A stretch of 8,845 nucleotides of DNA from DASQVO01 sp035640715 (GTDB lineage Bacteria; Actinomycetota; Actinomycetes; Streptosporangiales; Streptosporangiaceae): assembly GCA_035640715.1 (NCBI GenBank), contig DASQVO010000283.1:1-8845 (forward strand), read 5' to 3'. Made by a program: the position numbers and the translations under genes. Under the pieces are notes generated by a model. The model saw nothing but the letters and a program-made list of their open reading frames with translations, did no database searches and had not been told where the DNA came from. Shown in pieces: positions 1-6,892 of the stretch (position 1 is its first letter; each line of letters opens with the position of its first letter).

Positions 1-898
1 AGACCGGTGACATCGCATGCGCCGCGTCCCCGATGCACAGCAGGCCCGGGCGGTGCCACCGCCGCAGCCGGTCGAGCCGCACGTCGAGCAGCTTCACCTC
101 GTCCCACGAGCGCAGCGCCCCGGCGCGCTCGCCCAGCCAGGGGGCGGCGGCCGCGATCTGGGAGGCGAAGCGCGGAAGGCCACCTGCGCGCCGCTGGGCA
201 TCCGTCCCCTTGGGGATCAGGGCGGCGCACTGCCAGTACCCGCCTCGGTCGATCATGACCGAGATGAACCCGTCGCCTACATTCCCCACAAGCCCCACCG
301 GGTCGCCGTCACGTCTCGGCAGCCGGAACCACCAGGCGTCCATCGGGCACGGGAACCGGCGCAGCCCCAGTTCGGGCAGCTCCCGGGCGAGAGAGCCCCG
401 TCCGTCGCACGCCACCGTGACCGCGGCCCGCAGCTCCCCGGTACTGCCGTCCGCCGTGCGGTAGCACACCCCGCACACCCGGCCCCGCTCCCGCAGGAAG
501 GAGGTCGCCTCGGTGCTGAGCCGCAGCTGGAACCCGGGCTCGCGCCCGGCCTCGTCCGCCAGCAGATTGAGCAGATCCCACTGCGGCACCATCGCGATGT
601 AGTTGTGCTTCACCGGCAGCGCGCTCATGTCGGCCACGGTGCGCAGCTCCCCGCCCGGGCCGACCGGCAGCTGGACGGTGCTGACGTGTCGTTGCGGCAG
701 AGCGGCGAACCGTTCGCCGAGGCCAAGGTCGTCCAGGAGCGACAGGGTGGAGGGGTGCACGGTGTCGCCACGGAAATCACGCAGGAAATCCCCGTGCTTC
801 TCCAGGACGGTGACCCCGGCACCGGCCCGGGCCAGCAGCAGGGCGAGGACCATTCCGGCGGGGCCGCCGCCCACCACGCAGCACGTAGTACGCTCCAT
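1..898 (-). CDS. FAD-dependent monooxygenase (PHBH/UbiH-like), 3' end outside window
   Basis: This is a flavoprotein hydroxylase of the p-hydroxybenzoate hydroxylase fold. Such enzymes use FAD, NAD(P)H and O2 to hydroxylate aromatic or polyketide-like substrates in the cytoplasm. Seen: the Rossmann dinucleotide motif GGGPAG at residues 10-15 near the N-terminus, FRGDTVHPST at about 43-52, the CDG motif with D165-G166, and the second FAD-binding motif GDAAHAMSP from G290-D291. The reading frame is open from the ATG at 898 to the window edge (299 codons), so roughly the last 100 residues of a family that usually has about 400 are missing. The start is supported by GGGAGGAG at 907-914, eight bases upstream. 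It is transcribed divergently from the galactosidase gene with no shared function apparent. The substrate cannot be read from the sequence. Family confidence is high, exact role unknown. Confidence 0.92.
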   Translation of the reverse strand, partial: MERTTCCVVGGGPAGMVLALLLARAGAGVTVLEKHGDFLRDFRGDTVHPSTLSLLDDLGLGERFAALPQRHVSTVQLPVGPGGELRTVADMSALPVKHNYIAMVPQWDLLNLLADEAGREPGFQLRLSTEATSFLRERGRVCGVCYRTADGSTGELRAAVTVACDGRGSLARELPELGLRRFPCPMDAWWFRLPRRDGDPVGLVGNVGDGFISVMIDRGGYWQCAALIPKGTDAQRRAGGLPRFASQIAAAAPWLGERAGALRSWDEVKLLDVRLDRLRRWHRPGLLCIGDAAHAMSPV

Positions 899-992
899 CG
901 GCTTTGCTCCTCCCGTGTGATCAGGCCTGCCCCCGGCGCCCTCGGCCTTGGACGCCGCACCAAGTGCGCCCTCCCCACCGCCTGGAACGCAC

Positions 993-1021
993 CGATCTTC
1001 TCAGATCCAGCGCTGGGTCAA
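993..1021 (-). promoter_or_regulatory. Candidate promoter/operator of the monooxygenase gene
   Basis: On the minus strand a TTGACC -35-like hexamer lies at 1021-1016. Just downstream of it are a perfect 10-bp palindrome CCAGCGCTGG (1007-1016) and an inverted repeat GATCT-tctc-AGATC (994-1007). Together they would sit over the spacer and -10 region, where a repressor could act. No good -10 hexamer (TANNNT) is visible at 16-18 bases, so the promoter assignment is weak. Small flavin monooxygenase genes are often controlled by TetR or MarR repressors, but no such gene is in this window. Confidence 0.25.
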
Positions 1022-1293
1022 GGTTCACCGAGTCGGCGCGCGGTCCGGGTCATATGCCCCACCTCGGCTTCACGAATCACGAAGAAAGGGCTCTGCCAGC
1101 GAACCCGCCAGCAAGGGTTGCCTGCCACCTGGCCTGCAGAAAGGCCGGCACTGCGCGCCAGCCGTCCTCGATGGCACAGCTTGCGCCTAACCTCCTGTGC
1201 GGAAATCGGCGCTAGGCAGGGAGCTGACGGCGGGGGGCGGCGAGGCTGCCGCATCCCGCGGGTCGTTCAACAGAAACCAACATCACGCTGATA

Positions 1294-1322
1294 TTGCGCA
1301 GGTTGTCGCACGGGCTTAGTGT
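1294..1322 (+). promoter_or_regulatory. Candidate promoter of the GH35 galactosidase gene
   Basis: TTGCGC (1294-1299) and TAGTGT (1317-1322) are separated by exactly 17 bases and match the TTGNNN / TANNNT pattern of housekeeping actinobacterial promoters. Transcription would start near 1329, leaving a leader of about 40 bases before the ATG at 1372. This is pattern matching only. Confidence 0.4.
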
Positions 1323-1336
1323 CTGGACTGTCTAAG
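1315..1336. promoter_or_regulatory. Possible operator overlapping the GH35 promoter
   Basis: CTTAG (1315-1319) and CTAAG (1332-1336) form 5-bp inverted arms 22 bases end to end. They overlap the proposed -10 box and the transcription start, and a GTC-TG-GAC element lies inside them. The spacing and place fit a repressor site such as a LacI-, ROK- or GntR-type regulator would use for a sugar-inducible gene. The arms are short and the inner dyad is off-centre by half a base pair, so this is tentative. Confidence 0.22.
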
Positions 1337-1371
1337 TCTGTTGTTTTTCGGCCTCAGCGGGTGGAGGCAGG

Positions 1372-4300
1372 ATGCGCGAGCAGCACACCGGCATGGTTCG
1401 GATCGGGACGCGCACCGCGCGCCAGCTCTGGAAAGCGCTGGTGACTGCTGCCGCGCTGGCCGTCGCCCTGGGCCTGATGACCCGCCCGGCCGTCGCGCAG
1501 CCAGCAGCGAGCGCCCCGGCGGCAACGGCCGGCGGGACCGCGCACACCGTCACCTACGACGGCTACTCGTTCAAGATCGACGGCAAGCGCGTCTACATCT
1601 GGTCGGGCGAGTTCCACTACTTCCGGCTGCCCAGCCCGGATCTGTGGCTCGACATCTTCCAGAAGATGAAGGCAGCCGGCTTCAACGCGGTGTCGCTGTA
1701 CTTCGACTGGGACTATCACTCGCCGGCGCCGGGCGTCTACGACTTCACCGGCGTCCGCGATCTCGACAAGCTGCTCGACGAGGCACAGCAGGCCGGCCTC
1801 TATGTGATCGCGCGCCCCGCGCCGTACATCAACGCCGAGGTCGACAGCGGCGGCCTGCCCGGCTGGCTGACGACCAAGCAGGAGAACAACCGCAGCGCCG
1901 ACCCGAACTTCCTGAAGTACTCCGACGAGTGGATGACGCAGATCGACCGCATCCTCGCCCGGCACCAGCTCACCAACGGCACCGGCCCGGTGATCGCGTA
2001 CCAGGTCGAGAACGAGTACTACAACGGTTCGGCGGCGGGCCGCGCCTACATGCAGCACCTGGAGGACAAGGCGCGCTCCGACGGCATCACCGTGCCGCTC
2101 ACCGGCAACAACAACGGCACGTTCAACTCCGGCACCGGCGCGCTCGACGTCGACGGCCCGGACTCTTACCCGCAGGGCTTCAACTGCTCGAACCCGGCGA
2201 AGTGGAACGGCGTCCCGGACATCAGCTACGACCACCCGGCCGGCAAGCCCCTGTACTCGCCGGAATTCCAGGGCGGGGCGTTCGACCCGTGGGGCGGGCC
2301 GGGCTACGACAAGTGCGCGCAGCTCATCAACGACCAGTTCGCCAACGTGTTCTACAAGCAGAACATCGCCGTCGGCGCCACCGCGCAGAGCTTCTACATG
2401 ACCTACGGCGGGACGAACTGGGGCTGGCTCGGCATGCCGGAGAACTACACGTCCTACGACTACGGCGCCGCGATCCGCGAGACCCGCCAGCTCGACCCGA
2501 AGTACTACGAGGACAAGCTGATCGGCTACATGACGCAGTCGGTCGCGCCGCTGACCAAGACGGACCGGATCAACGTGACGCCGCCGGACAACTCCGCGAT
2601 CGTCGACACCGCGCGGATGAACCCGGACACCAAGACGCAGTTCCACGTGCTGCGGCACAGCAACTCGACGTCCAACTCGGCCGACAAGACGCACATCTCG
2701 ATCGACTTCAACGCCCAGCCCGCCGGCAACGTCAGCTATACCTACGACGACACGGACATCCCGCCGCTGCAGTACGACGGGACCGGCTGGTCCCACGTGG
2801 CGAACCAGAGCTACACCGGCGGCGACTACAAGAACACCGAGTCGTTCTCCAACCACGCGGGTGACTCGCTGACCGTCCCGTTCACCGGAACGGCCATCCG
2901 CTGGATCGGCTCGCAGACGGGCAACCACGGCTACGCCGACGTCTACCTCGACGGCGTCAAGCAGGCCACCGTCGACTGCTCGGGCAGCCAGAACCAGGCG
3001 GTCCTCTTCTCGAAGACCGGGCTCACCGGCGGCCCGCACACGCTGAAGATCGTCGTCGACGGCAGCCACGCCTCGGGATCCACCGACAACTTCGTCTCGA
3101 TCGACGCCATTGACGTCCCCACCGGCGCCGCGGCCGCGAACTCCACGTACCCGACCGTGCCGCAGCAGCCGGGCACCGCGATCACGCTGGACGGGCGCGA
3201 CTCGCACATCATCGTGGCGAACTACAAGCTCGGCGACTCGCAGCTGCAGTACTCGACGTCGGAGATCATGACGAACGCGACGATCGGCAACCGCGACGTC
3301 GCGGTGCTCTACGGCGACAAGGGCAGTGACGGCGAGACCGTCCTGAACTACTCGTCGCGGCCGACCGTGCAGTCGACCGGCGGCGCGGTCACCACGACAT
3401 GGGACGCCTCCACCGGGGATCTGCGGCTGAACTACCAGCACGACGGCCTGACCCGGGTCCTGATCTCCGGCGGCGGCTCGCGCCCGCTGCTGCTCCTGCT
3501 CGCGGACAAGGCGACCGCGGAGACGTTCTGGCGGCAGGACACCGCCGCCGGCCCGGTGCTGGTGCGCGGCACGCACCTGCTGCGCACCGCGACGAGCAGC
3601 CCGGACGGCAGCACGGTTGCGCTCACCGGTGACAACGGCACCGACCCGGACATCGAGGTCTTCACGTCCGCGTCGGCCGTTACCTGGAACGGCAAGGCCG
3701 TGCACACGTCGCCGACGAGCACCGGCAGCCTGGCCGGCCCGATCCCGACCGCCGCGCCGATCACGCTGCCCGCGCTCACTACCTGGAAGCATCAGGAGGA
3801 GTCGCCCGAGGCGCAACCGGGTTTCGACGACTCGGGCTGGCAGGTCGCCGACAAGATGACCACCAACAGCTCCAGCGGCGTCAACACGCTGCCCGTGCTG
3901 TACGCCGACGACTACGGCTTCCACACCGGCAACACCTGGTACCGCGGCCGGTTCCGCGCGAGCGGTAAGGAGACCGGAATCCACCTGGTCTCCGACTCGG
4001 GCGGGGGAGCGCAGGCGTTCTCGGCGTGGCTGAACGGAACGTTCCTCGGCAGCTCCACGACGGGCAGCGCCGACTTCACGTTCCCGGCCGGGGCACTGAA
4101 GCAGAGCGGTGACAACGTCATCTCCGTCCTCACGGTGAACATGGGGCACGAGGAGGACTACAACTCGACCAACGCGAACAAGAGCGCGCGCGGGCTGACC
4201 AGCGCCTCGCTCACCGGTGCGCCGCTCACGTCGATAACCTGGCGGATCCAGGGGGTGCGCGGCGGGGAGAACGAGATCGACCCGGTCCGCGGCCCGCTGT

Positions 4301-5547
4301 CGACCGGCGGCCTGTACGGCGAGCGGGCGGGCTGGTCACTGCCCGGTTACCCCGACGAGAGCTGGCCGGCCGTCACGCTGCCGACGACCGACACCCGGCC
4401 GGGCGTCTCGTGGTACCGCACCGAGGTGCCGCTCGACCTGCCCAAGGGCCAGGACACCTCACTGGGCCTCACGATCAGCGACAATCCGTCCCGCAAGTAC
4501 CGGGCGATGCTGTTCGTGAACGGCTGGATGATCGGCAACTACGTCAACTACCTGGGGCCGGAGCACAGCTTCCCGGTGCCGAACGGGATCCTGAACCCGA
4601 ACGGGACCAACACCATCGCGATCGCGGTATGGAACCTCGACGGCTCGACGGGCGGGCTCGGCACGGTCTCGCTGACCAACTACGGCAGCTACGCCTCGTC
4701 GCTGCAGGTGTCGCAGAACGACAGCCCGGCCTATGACCCGCATAAGTACGCGATGCCGAAGCGGCCCGGCACCACCGTCGACCTGCAGGTGCCGGACGCC
4801 GCCCAGGCCGGGCAGACGTTCACCGCGACGGCGACCGTGGCGGTCCCCTCCGATGCCGCGAACGCGACCGATCTGTCCGCGTCGCTGAAGGTGCCGGACG
4901 GCTGGACGGCCGGGCCGTCCAGCCCGGCGTCGGTCGATGCGGTGCACCCCGGCGACTCGGCGACGTTCAGCTGGCAGGTCCAGGCACCGTCGGGCCAGTT
5001 GCCGCAGGCATCGCCGCTCACCGCGGTCGTGAACTACACCCAGTCCGCTCAGCCGGCGAGCAACTCCGACGAGCGGATCGTCCGCTCGGTGCCGCCGCCA
5101 CCCCCGCCGGGCAACGACTACGTCAGCGACCTGCCGTTCCTGTCCGCCACGAACGGCTGGGGCCCGGTCGAGCGGGACACCAGCAACGGTGAGCAGGCCG
5201 CCGGCGACGGCCACACCATCACGATCGACGGGGTGCAATACGCCAAGGGCCTCGGGACGAACTCGGTCAGCGACGTCGAGGTCTACCTCGGCGGCAAGTG
5301 CACCAACTTCACCGCGCAGGTCGGCGTCGACGACGAGCAGAACGGAGCGGGCACGGTGACGTTCAGCGTGGTCGCGGACGGCAAGACGCTCGTTACGACG
5401 CCGACGATCCGCGGGCACCAGCCCGCGACGCCGATCGATGTGGACGTCACCGGCGCGCAGGTGCTTGACCTGATCGTCGGCGATGCCGGCGACGGCAACG
5501 GCAACGACCACGCCGACTGGGCGGTTCCGGTGGTGAGCTGCACCTGA
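1372..5547 (+). CDS. Secreted multidomain GH35 beta-galactosidase with CBM-like insertion and C-terminal NPCBM
   Basis: It hydrolyses terminal beta-linked galactose from glycans outside the cell. Sequence layout: Sec signal peptide (basic N-region with R10, R14, R17 and K21, hydrophobic core 22-36, likely cleavage after AVA at 40-42). The GH35 (beta/alpha)8 barrel covers about 50-380. The family motif QVENEY puts the acid/base at E215, and SPEFQGG puts the nucleophile at E298 (assigned by analogy with characterised GH35 enzymes). The second beta-gal domain starts near 400, is interrupted by a CBM-like module at about 461-585, and resumes at TLDGRDSHIIVANY (605-618), ending near 780. Two jelly-roll domains follow at about 800-950 and 950-1110, then a NEW3-like Ig domain at about 1130-1225, a linker with six prolines (1241-1246), and an NPCBM (CBM51-like) domain at 1248-1391. 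GGAGG at 1363-1367, four bases before the ATG, supports this start. A Met at codon 8 has no RBS. At 1391 aa it is longer than simple GH35 enzymes. Neither transporter nor regulator is adjacent. Confidence 0.95.
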   Translation: MREQHTGMVRIGTRTARQLWKALVTAAALAVALGLMTRPAVAQPAASAPAATAGGTAHTVTYDGYSFKIDGKRVYIWSGEFHYFRLPSPDLWLDIFQKMKAAGFNAVSLYFDWDYHSPAPGVYDFTGVRDLDKLLDEAQQAGLYVIARPAPYINAEVDSGGLPGWLTTKQENNRSADPNFLKYSDEWMTQIDRILARHQLTNGTGPVIAYQVENEYYNGSAAGRAYMQHLEDKARSDGITVPLTGNNNGTFNSGTGALDVDGPDSYPQGFNCSNPAKWNGVPDISYDHPAGKPLYSPEFQGGAFDPWGGPGYDKCAQLINDQFANVFYKQNIAVGATAQSFYMTYGGTNWGWLGMPENYTSYDYGAAIRETRQLDPKYYEDKLIGYMTQSVAPLTKTDRINVTPPDNSAIVDTARMNPDTKTQFHVLRHSNSTSNSADKTHISIDFNAQPAGNVSYTYDDTDIPPLQYDGTGWSHVANQSYTGGDYKNTESFSNHAGDSLTVPFTGTAIRWIGSQTGNHGYADVYLDGVKQATVDCSGSQNQAVLFSKTGLTGGPHTLKIVVDGSHASGSTDNFVSIDAIDVPTGAAAANSTYPTVPQQPGTAITLDGRDSHIIVANYKLGDSQLQYSTSEIMTNATIGNRDVAVLYGDKGSDGETVLNYSSRPTVQSTGGAVTTTWDASTGDLRLNYQHDGLTRVLISGGGSRPLLLLLADKATAETFWRQDTAAGPVLVRGTHLLRTATSSPDGSTVALTGDNGTDPDIEVFTSASAVTWNGKAVHTSPTSTGSLAGPIPTAAPITLPALTTWKHQEESPEAQPGFDDSGWQVADKMTTNSSSGVNTLPVLYADDYGFHTGNTWYRGRFRASGKETGIHLVSDSGGGAQAFSAWLNGTFLGSSTTGSADFTFPAGALKQSGDNVISVLTVNMGHEEDYNSTNANKSARGLTSASLTGAPLTSITWRIQGVRGGENEIDPVRGPLSTGGLYGERAGWSLPGYPDESWPAVTLPTTDTRPGVSWYRTEVPLDLPKGQDTSLGLTISDNPSRKYRAMLFVNGWMIGNYVNYLGPEHSFPVPNGILNPNGTNTIAIAVWNLDGSTGGLGTVSLTNYGSYASSLQVSQNDSPAYDPHKYAMPKRPGTTVDLQVPDAAQAGQTFTATATVAVPSDAANATDLSASLKVPDGWTAGPSSPASVDAVHPGDSATFSWQVQAPSGQLPQASPLTAVVNYTQSAQPASNSDERIVRSVPPPPPPGNDYVSDLPFLSATNGWGPVERDTSNGEQAAGDGHTITIDGVQYAKGLGTNSVSDVEVYLGGKCTNFTAQVGVDDEQNGAGTVTFSVVADGKTLVTTPTIRGHQPATPIDVDVTGAQVLDLIVGDAGDGNGNDHADWAVPVVSCT

Positions 5548-5554
5548 TCCCGCC

Positions 5555-5574
5555 GAGTGGGCAGCGCCCCACTC
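5555..5574 (+). terminator. Hairpin terminator after the galactosidase gene
   Basis: GAGTGGG (5555-5561) pairs perfectly with CCCACTC (5568-5574) around a six-base loop, starting eight bases after the TGA. No T-run follows, which is common for actinomycete terminators. It separates the galactosidase from the island downstream. Confidence 0.65.
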
Positions 5575-5819
5575 AGCATGCGGTCATCGACGTGAGCGGG
5601 CGGAGCCGCAAGCGAGATCGCGGCCGCGAATGCGTGAACCACAGGCGCGCTCAGCGCAGCTGGCGGAGCTTGTCTGCGGCGGCCCTGGACGGCAGCTTCT
5701 GCCGCGCGGAAGACAGGTACGGGCGCTTGGGTCACGCAGCTGCTCGATCCGGCGGCACATGTGTCGATAACAGATTCGATACGCTGCCGATCGAGACGCC
5801 CCCGGGTTACCCTGTACAT
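5575..5819. other. Intergenic region upstream of the accessory island
   Basis: About 245 bases without a supported gene. The frame of the downstream gene stays open back to an ATG at 5592, but that stretch is rich in Arg, Ser and Cys, unlike a folded protein, and has no ribosome-binding site. An open minus-strand frame crosses 5283-5894 and is Ala-rich, but also has no start signal. Near the right end is a direct repeat TCGATA at 5764-5769 and 5776-5781 (12-base period, about one helical turn), a candidate regulator-binding site for the following operon. Confidence 0.5.
5808..5813 (+). promoter_or_regulatory. Possible -10 box for a leaderless transcript
   Basis: TACCCT matches TANNNT and sits so that transcription would begin at or within a base or two of the ATG at 5820. 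No Shine-Dalgarno sequence precedes that ATG, which fits leaderless translation, a common mode in actinobacteria. The -35 region 17 bases upstream (TGCCGA) is poor. Confidence 0.35.
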
Positions 5820-6182
5820 ATGGTCACCACACCGGCTGCCTTGGCGCAGGCGCCTCGTCAGGCGCGCCCGGGGCGCGGCGTGCTCGTCATCCATGATCTG
5901 GCCGACCTTCGCGGGCCCACAGAGGGGACCGTTGAGCTCCCCCTGGAGCTGTTCTGGTCATCCCCCGATCGTACGTTCGATCTGGGCGACCCAGCGATGC
6001 TGCGGTCCATGTACCGGAAAGTGTTGCGCGAGGCGATCCGCGCAGATGAGCTCACGGCCTACCTGAACGGCGACATGCTGGTCGCCGTCTGGCCGGACCT
6101 GTTCCTGCCCAGAGGCGTCCGGCAGGCCTGGGAAAAAGCCCACCCGGTTCTGGCCGCTGCCCGCGCCACCGCGGCCGCCTAA
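5820..6182 (+). CDS. Unknown 120-aa protein, overlapping partner of an AbiEii-type nucleotidyltransferase
   Basis: I do not recognise a named domain. The protein is small, soluble, and lacks a signal peptide, membrane segment or visible helix-turn-helix. Recognisable blocks are a short basic N-terminus, then RGVLVIHDLADLRGPTEG (from about residue 19), ELPLELFWS, a helical middle with YRKVLREAIRADELTAYLNG, and LVAVWPDLFLPRGVRQAWE, before an Ala-rich tail. The composition and alternation of strands and helices look like a real folded protein. The ATG at 5820 is chosen because the upstream extension to 5592 has non-protein-like composition. Its stop codon overlaps the next start (TAATG at 6180-6184), so the pair is almost certainly translationally coupled. 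By position it could be the antitoxin or regulator of a nucleotidyltransferase toxin. It is unlike the winged-helix AbiEi antitoxin. Real gene: confident. Role: inference only. Confidence 0.8.
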   Translation: MVTTPAALAQAPRQARPGRGVLVIHDLADLRGPTEGTVELPLELFWSSPDRTFDLGDPAMLRSMYRKVLREAIRADELTAYLNGDMLVAVWPDLFLPRGVRQAWEKAHPVLAAARATAAA

Positions 6183-6838
6183 TGCCGGTCAGCGAGCTTC
6201 ACCGCCAAGTCGCCGCCGTCGCGCTCAGGGCGGCCGCCAGGTACGGGTTTGTGCTGGGTGGCGGCAACGCCTTGATGCTGCACGGCCTCGTTGAAAGGCC
6301 AACAGACGACGTGGACCTCGTCACCAATCTGGATGATGGGGTCAAAGATGCTACTGAGGCGGTGGAGGATGCGCTGCGCGCTGCCGGGTTCACTGTGCAT
6401 CGGCGGGACAAGGAAACCGGTGACCTGGCAGAAGTCTTTTACGGGTTGGAAGCAGTTCCCTGGCTGGTTGGTCATCGCTGGCCATTCCGGGACAGGTTGC
6501 CAGGGGTGGATCAGGGGATGGTGCCGGCGAGGTCCGCCGCGACGATGCTGGCCCCCGGAAGCGGGGCATGGTCAGAAGGAGCGGCGCGGGGTAACCGCGG
6601 ATGCGGGAGCGGTTCCTGCCCGAGTGCGCGTTCCGTGGCCGGGAGAAGCGCAAGCTCGCGTTCGCTGTGCTGGTGGCGGCGGCGCACCACGGAGGAGCCG
6701 AACCTGACCTGCTCGACGAGGTCGCCTGGTGGCAGACCGACGACTTCTGGCAGTACGCCTTGTTCGCAGCGGTTGCCTACATCCGCATCGCCGCTGATCG
6801 GGCGGGTGTGCCCGTCCGCCAGGTATGCCAGGAGCTGA
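6182..6838 (+). CDS. AbiEii/MenT-like nucleotidyltransferase, C-terminal half apparently degraded or replaced
   Basis: Residues 1-88 match the start of AbiEii-family (DUF1814) nucleotidyltransferases. An N-terminal helix is followed by GFVLGGGNALMLHG at 22-35 with the glycine-rich nucleotide-binding turn, then RPTDDVDL at 39-46 with the metal-binding pair D43-x-D45, and a helix-strand block to DLAEVF at 81-86. Relatives are toxins of toxin-antitoxin or phage-abortive systems; the studied mycobacterial MenT members transfer nucleotides to tRNA ends. After about residue 88 (near 6442) the sequence stops resembling the family. From about residue 140 this frame merely reads the next gene out of phase (Arg/Ser/Cys-rich). 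No other frame between 6440 and 6600 supplies the missing half, so this looks like truncation or replacement rather than a single frameshift. It has no Shine-Dalgarno sequence and starts by TAATG overlap. Probably inactive, or a minimal domain. Confidence 0.65.
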   Translation: MPVSELHRQVAAVALRAAARYGFVLGGGNALMLHGLVERPTDDVDLVTNLDDGVKDATEAVEDALRAAGFTVHRRDKETGDLAEVFYGLEAVPWLVGHRWPFRDRLPGVDQGMVPARSAATMLAPGSGAWSEGAARGNRGCGSGSCPSARSVAGRSASSRSLCWWRRRTTEEPNLTCSTRSPGGRPTTSGSTPCSQRLPTSASPLIGRVCPSARYARS

Positions 6839-6858
6839 CCCAGCGCCGAGCCAGGTAG
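6601..6858 (+). CDS. Small protein of unknown function (85 aa)
   Basis: The family has no function I can name. The 85 residues are protein-like throughout: a basic start (MRERFLPECAFRGREKRK), a hydrophobic helix (LAFAVLVAAAHHGG), an acidic-aromatic patch (DLLDEVAWWQTDDFWQYAL), and a second helix (FAAVAYIRIAADRAGVPV) ending in QVCQEL and a basic tail. It reads as a small all-helical protein. In its own frame it is closed upstream by TAA at 6592-6594, so the ATG at 6601 is the natural start. A GGGG run nine bases ahead (6588-6591) is the only candidate RBS. It overlaps the tail of the degraded nucleotidyltransferase frame for 238 bases, and its composition shows that this frame is the real one there. 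It ends just before the pRiA4b ORF-3-like gene and is probably co-transcribed with it. Confidence 0.65.
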   Translation: MRERFLPECAFRGREKRKLAFAVLVAAAHHGGAEPDLLDEVAWWQTDDFWQYALFAAVAYIRIAADRAGVPVRQVCQELTQRRAR

Positions 6859-6892
6859 CGTGGCAGGAACTGACGGTACCGGAGACACGAAA

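Larger units (their letters stand above)
899..1371. other. Divergent intergenic region without a convincing gene
   Basis: About 470 bases lie between the monooxygenase start and the galactosidase start. Open frames run through on both strands, but none combines a ribosome-binding site, a plausible start and protein-like composition. Apart from the candidate control sites listed separately, it contains small hairpins: GGCCT/AGGCC at 1131-1135/1142-1146, and GCGGC/GCCGC at 1237-1241/1248-1252. A minus-strand frame at 1018-1254 (78 codons) ends in a fairly protein-like stretch but has no visible start support. It could be a decayed gene fragment. Nothing else was recognised. Confidence 0.6.

Noticed and set aside
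1018..1254. Minus-strand 78-codon frame in the intergenic region
   Set aside because: Its last ~25 residues look vaguely protein-like, but there is no start support or recognised family. Mentioned only as a possible decayed fragment.
17..1291. 424-codon plus-strand frame at the left edge
   Set aside because: It lies opposite the monooxygenase, whose flavin motifs are unmistakable. The composition (Arg/Pro/Gln/His-rich) is that of an antisense shadow and it runs on through the intergenic region.
1354..4149. Long open frame of 931 codons on the minus strand opposite the galactosidase
   Set aside because: It mirrors the GC-biased codon positions of the galactosidase and is extremely rich in Arg, Val and Gly with no motifs. 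The plus-strand protein has clear domains and catalytic residues.
4459..5511. 350-codon minus-strand frame opposite the galactosidase C-terminus
   Set aside because: Shadow frame with biased Arg/Val/Asp/Gly composition and no recognisable domain.
5592..5819. N-terminal extension of the 120-aa protein to an earlier ATG
   Set aside because: The 76 extra residues are Arg/Ser/Cys-rich with no RBS, while protein-like sequence begins only after the ATG at 5820.
5283..5894. Minus-strand frame crossing the galactosidase 3' end and the intergenic region
   Set aside because: Half of it is antisense to the NPCBM domain, and the Ala-rich intergenic part has no ribosome-binding site or motif.
6291..6707. 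Third-frame reading between the nucleotidyltransferase and the 85-aa gene, considered as the frameshifted toxin C-terminus
   Set aside because: It gives a Trp/Arg/Gly-rich string without the C-terminal family features, so a single frameshift does not restore the transferase.
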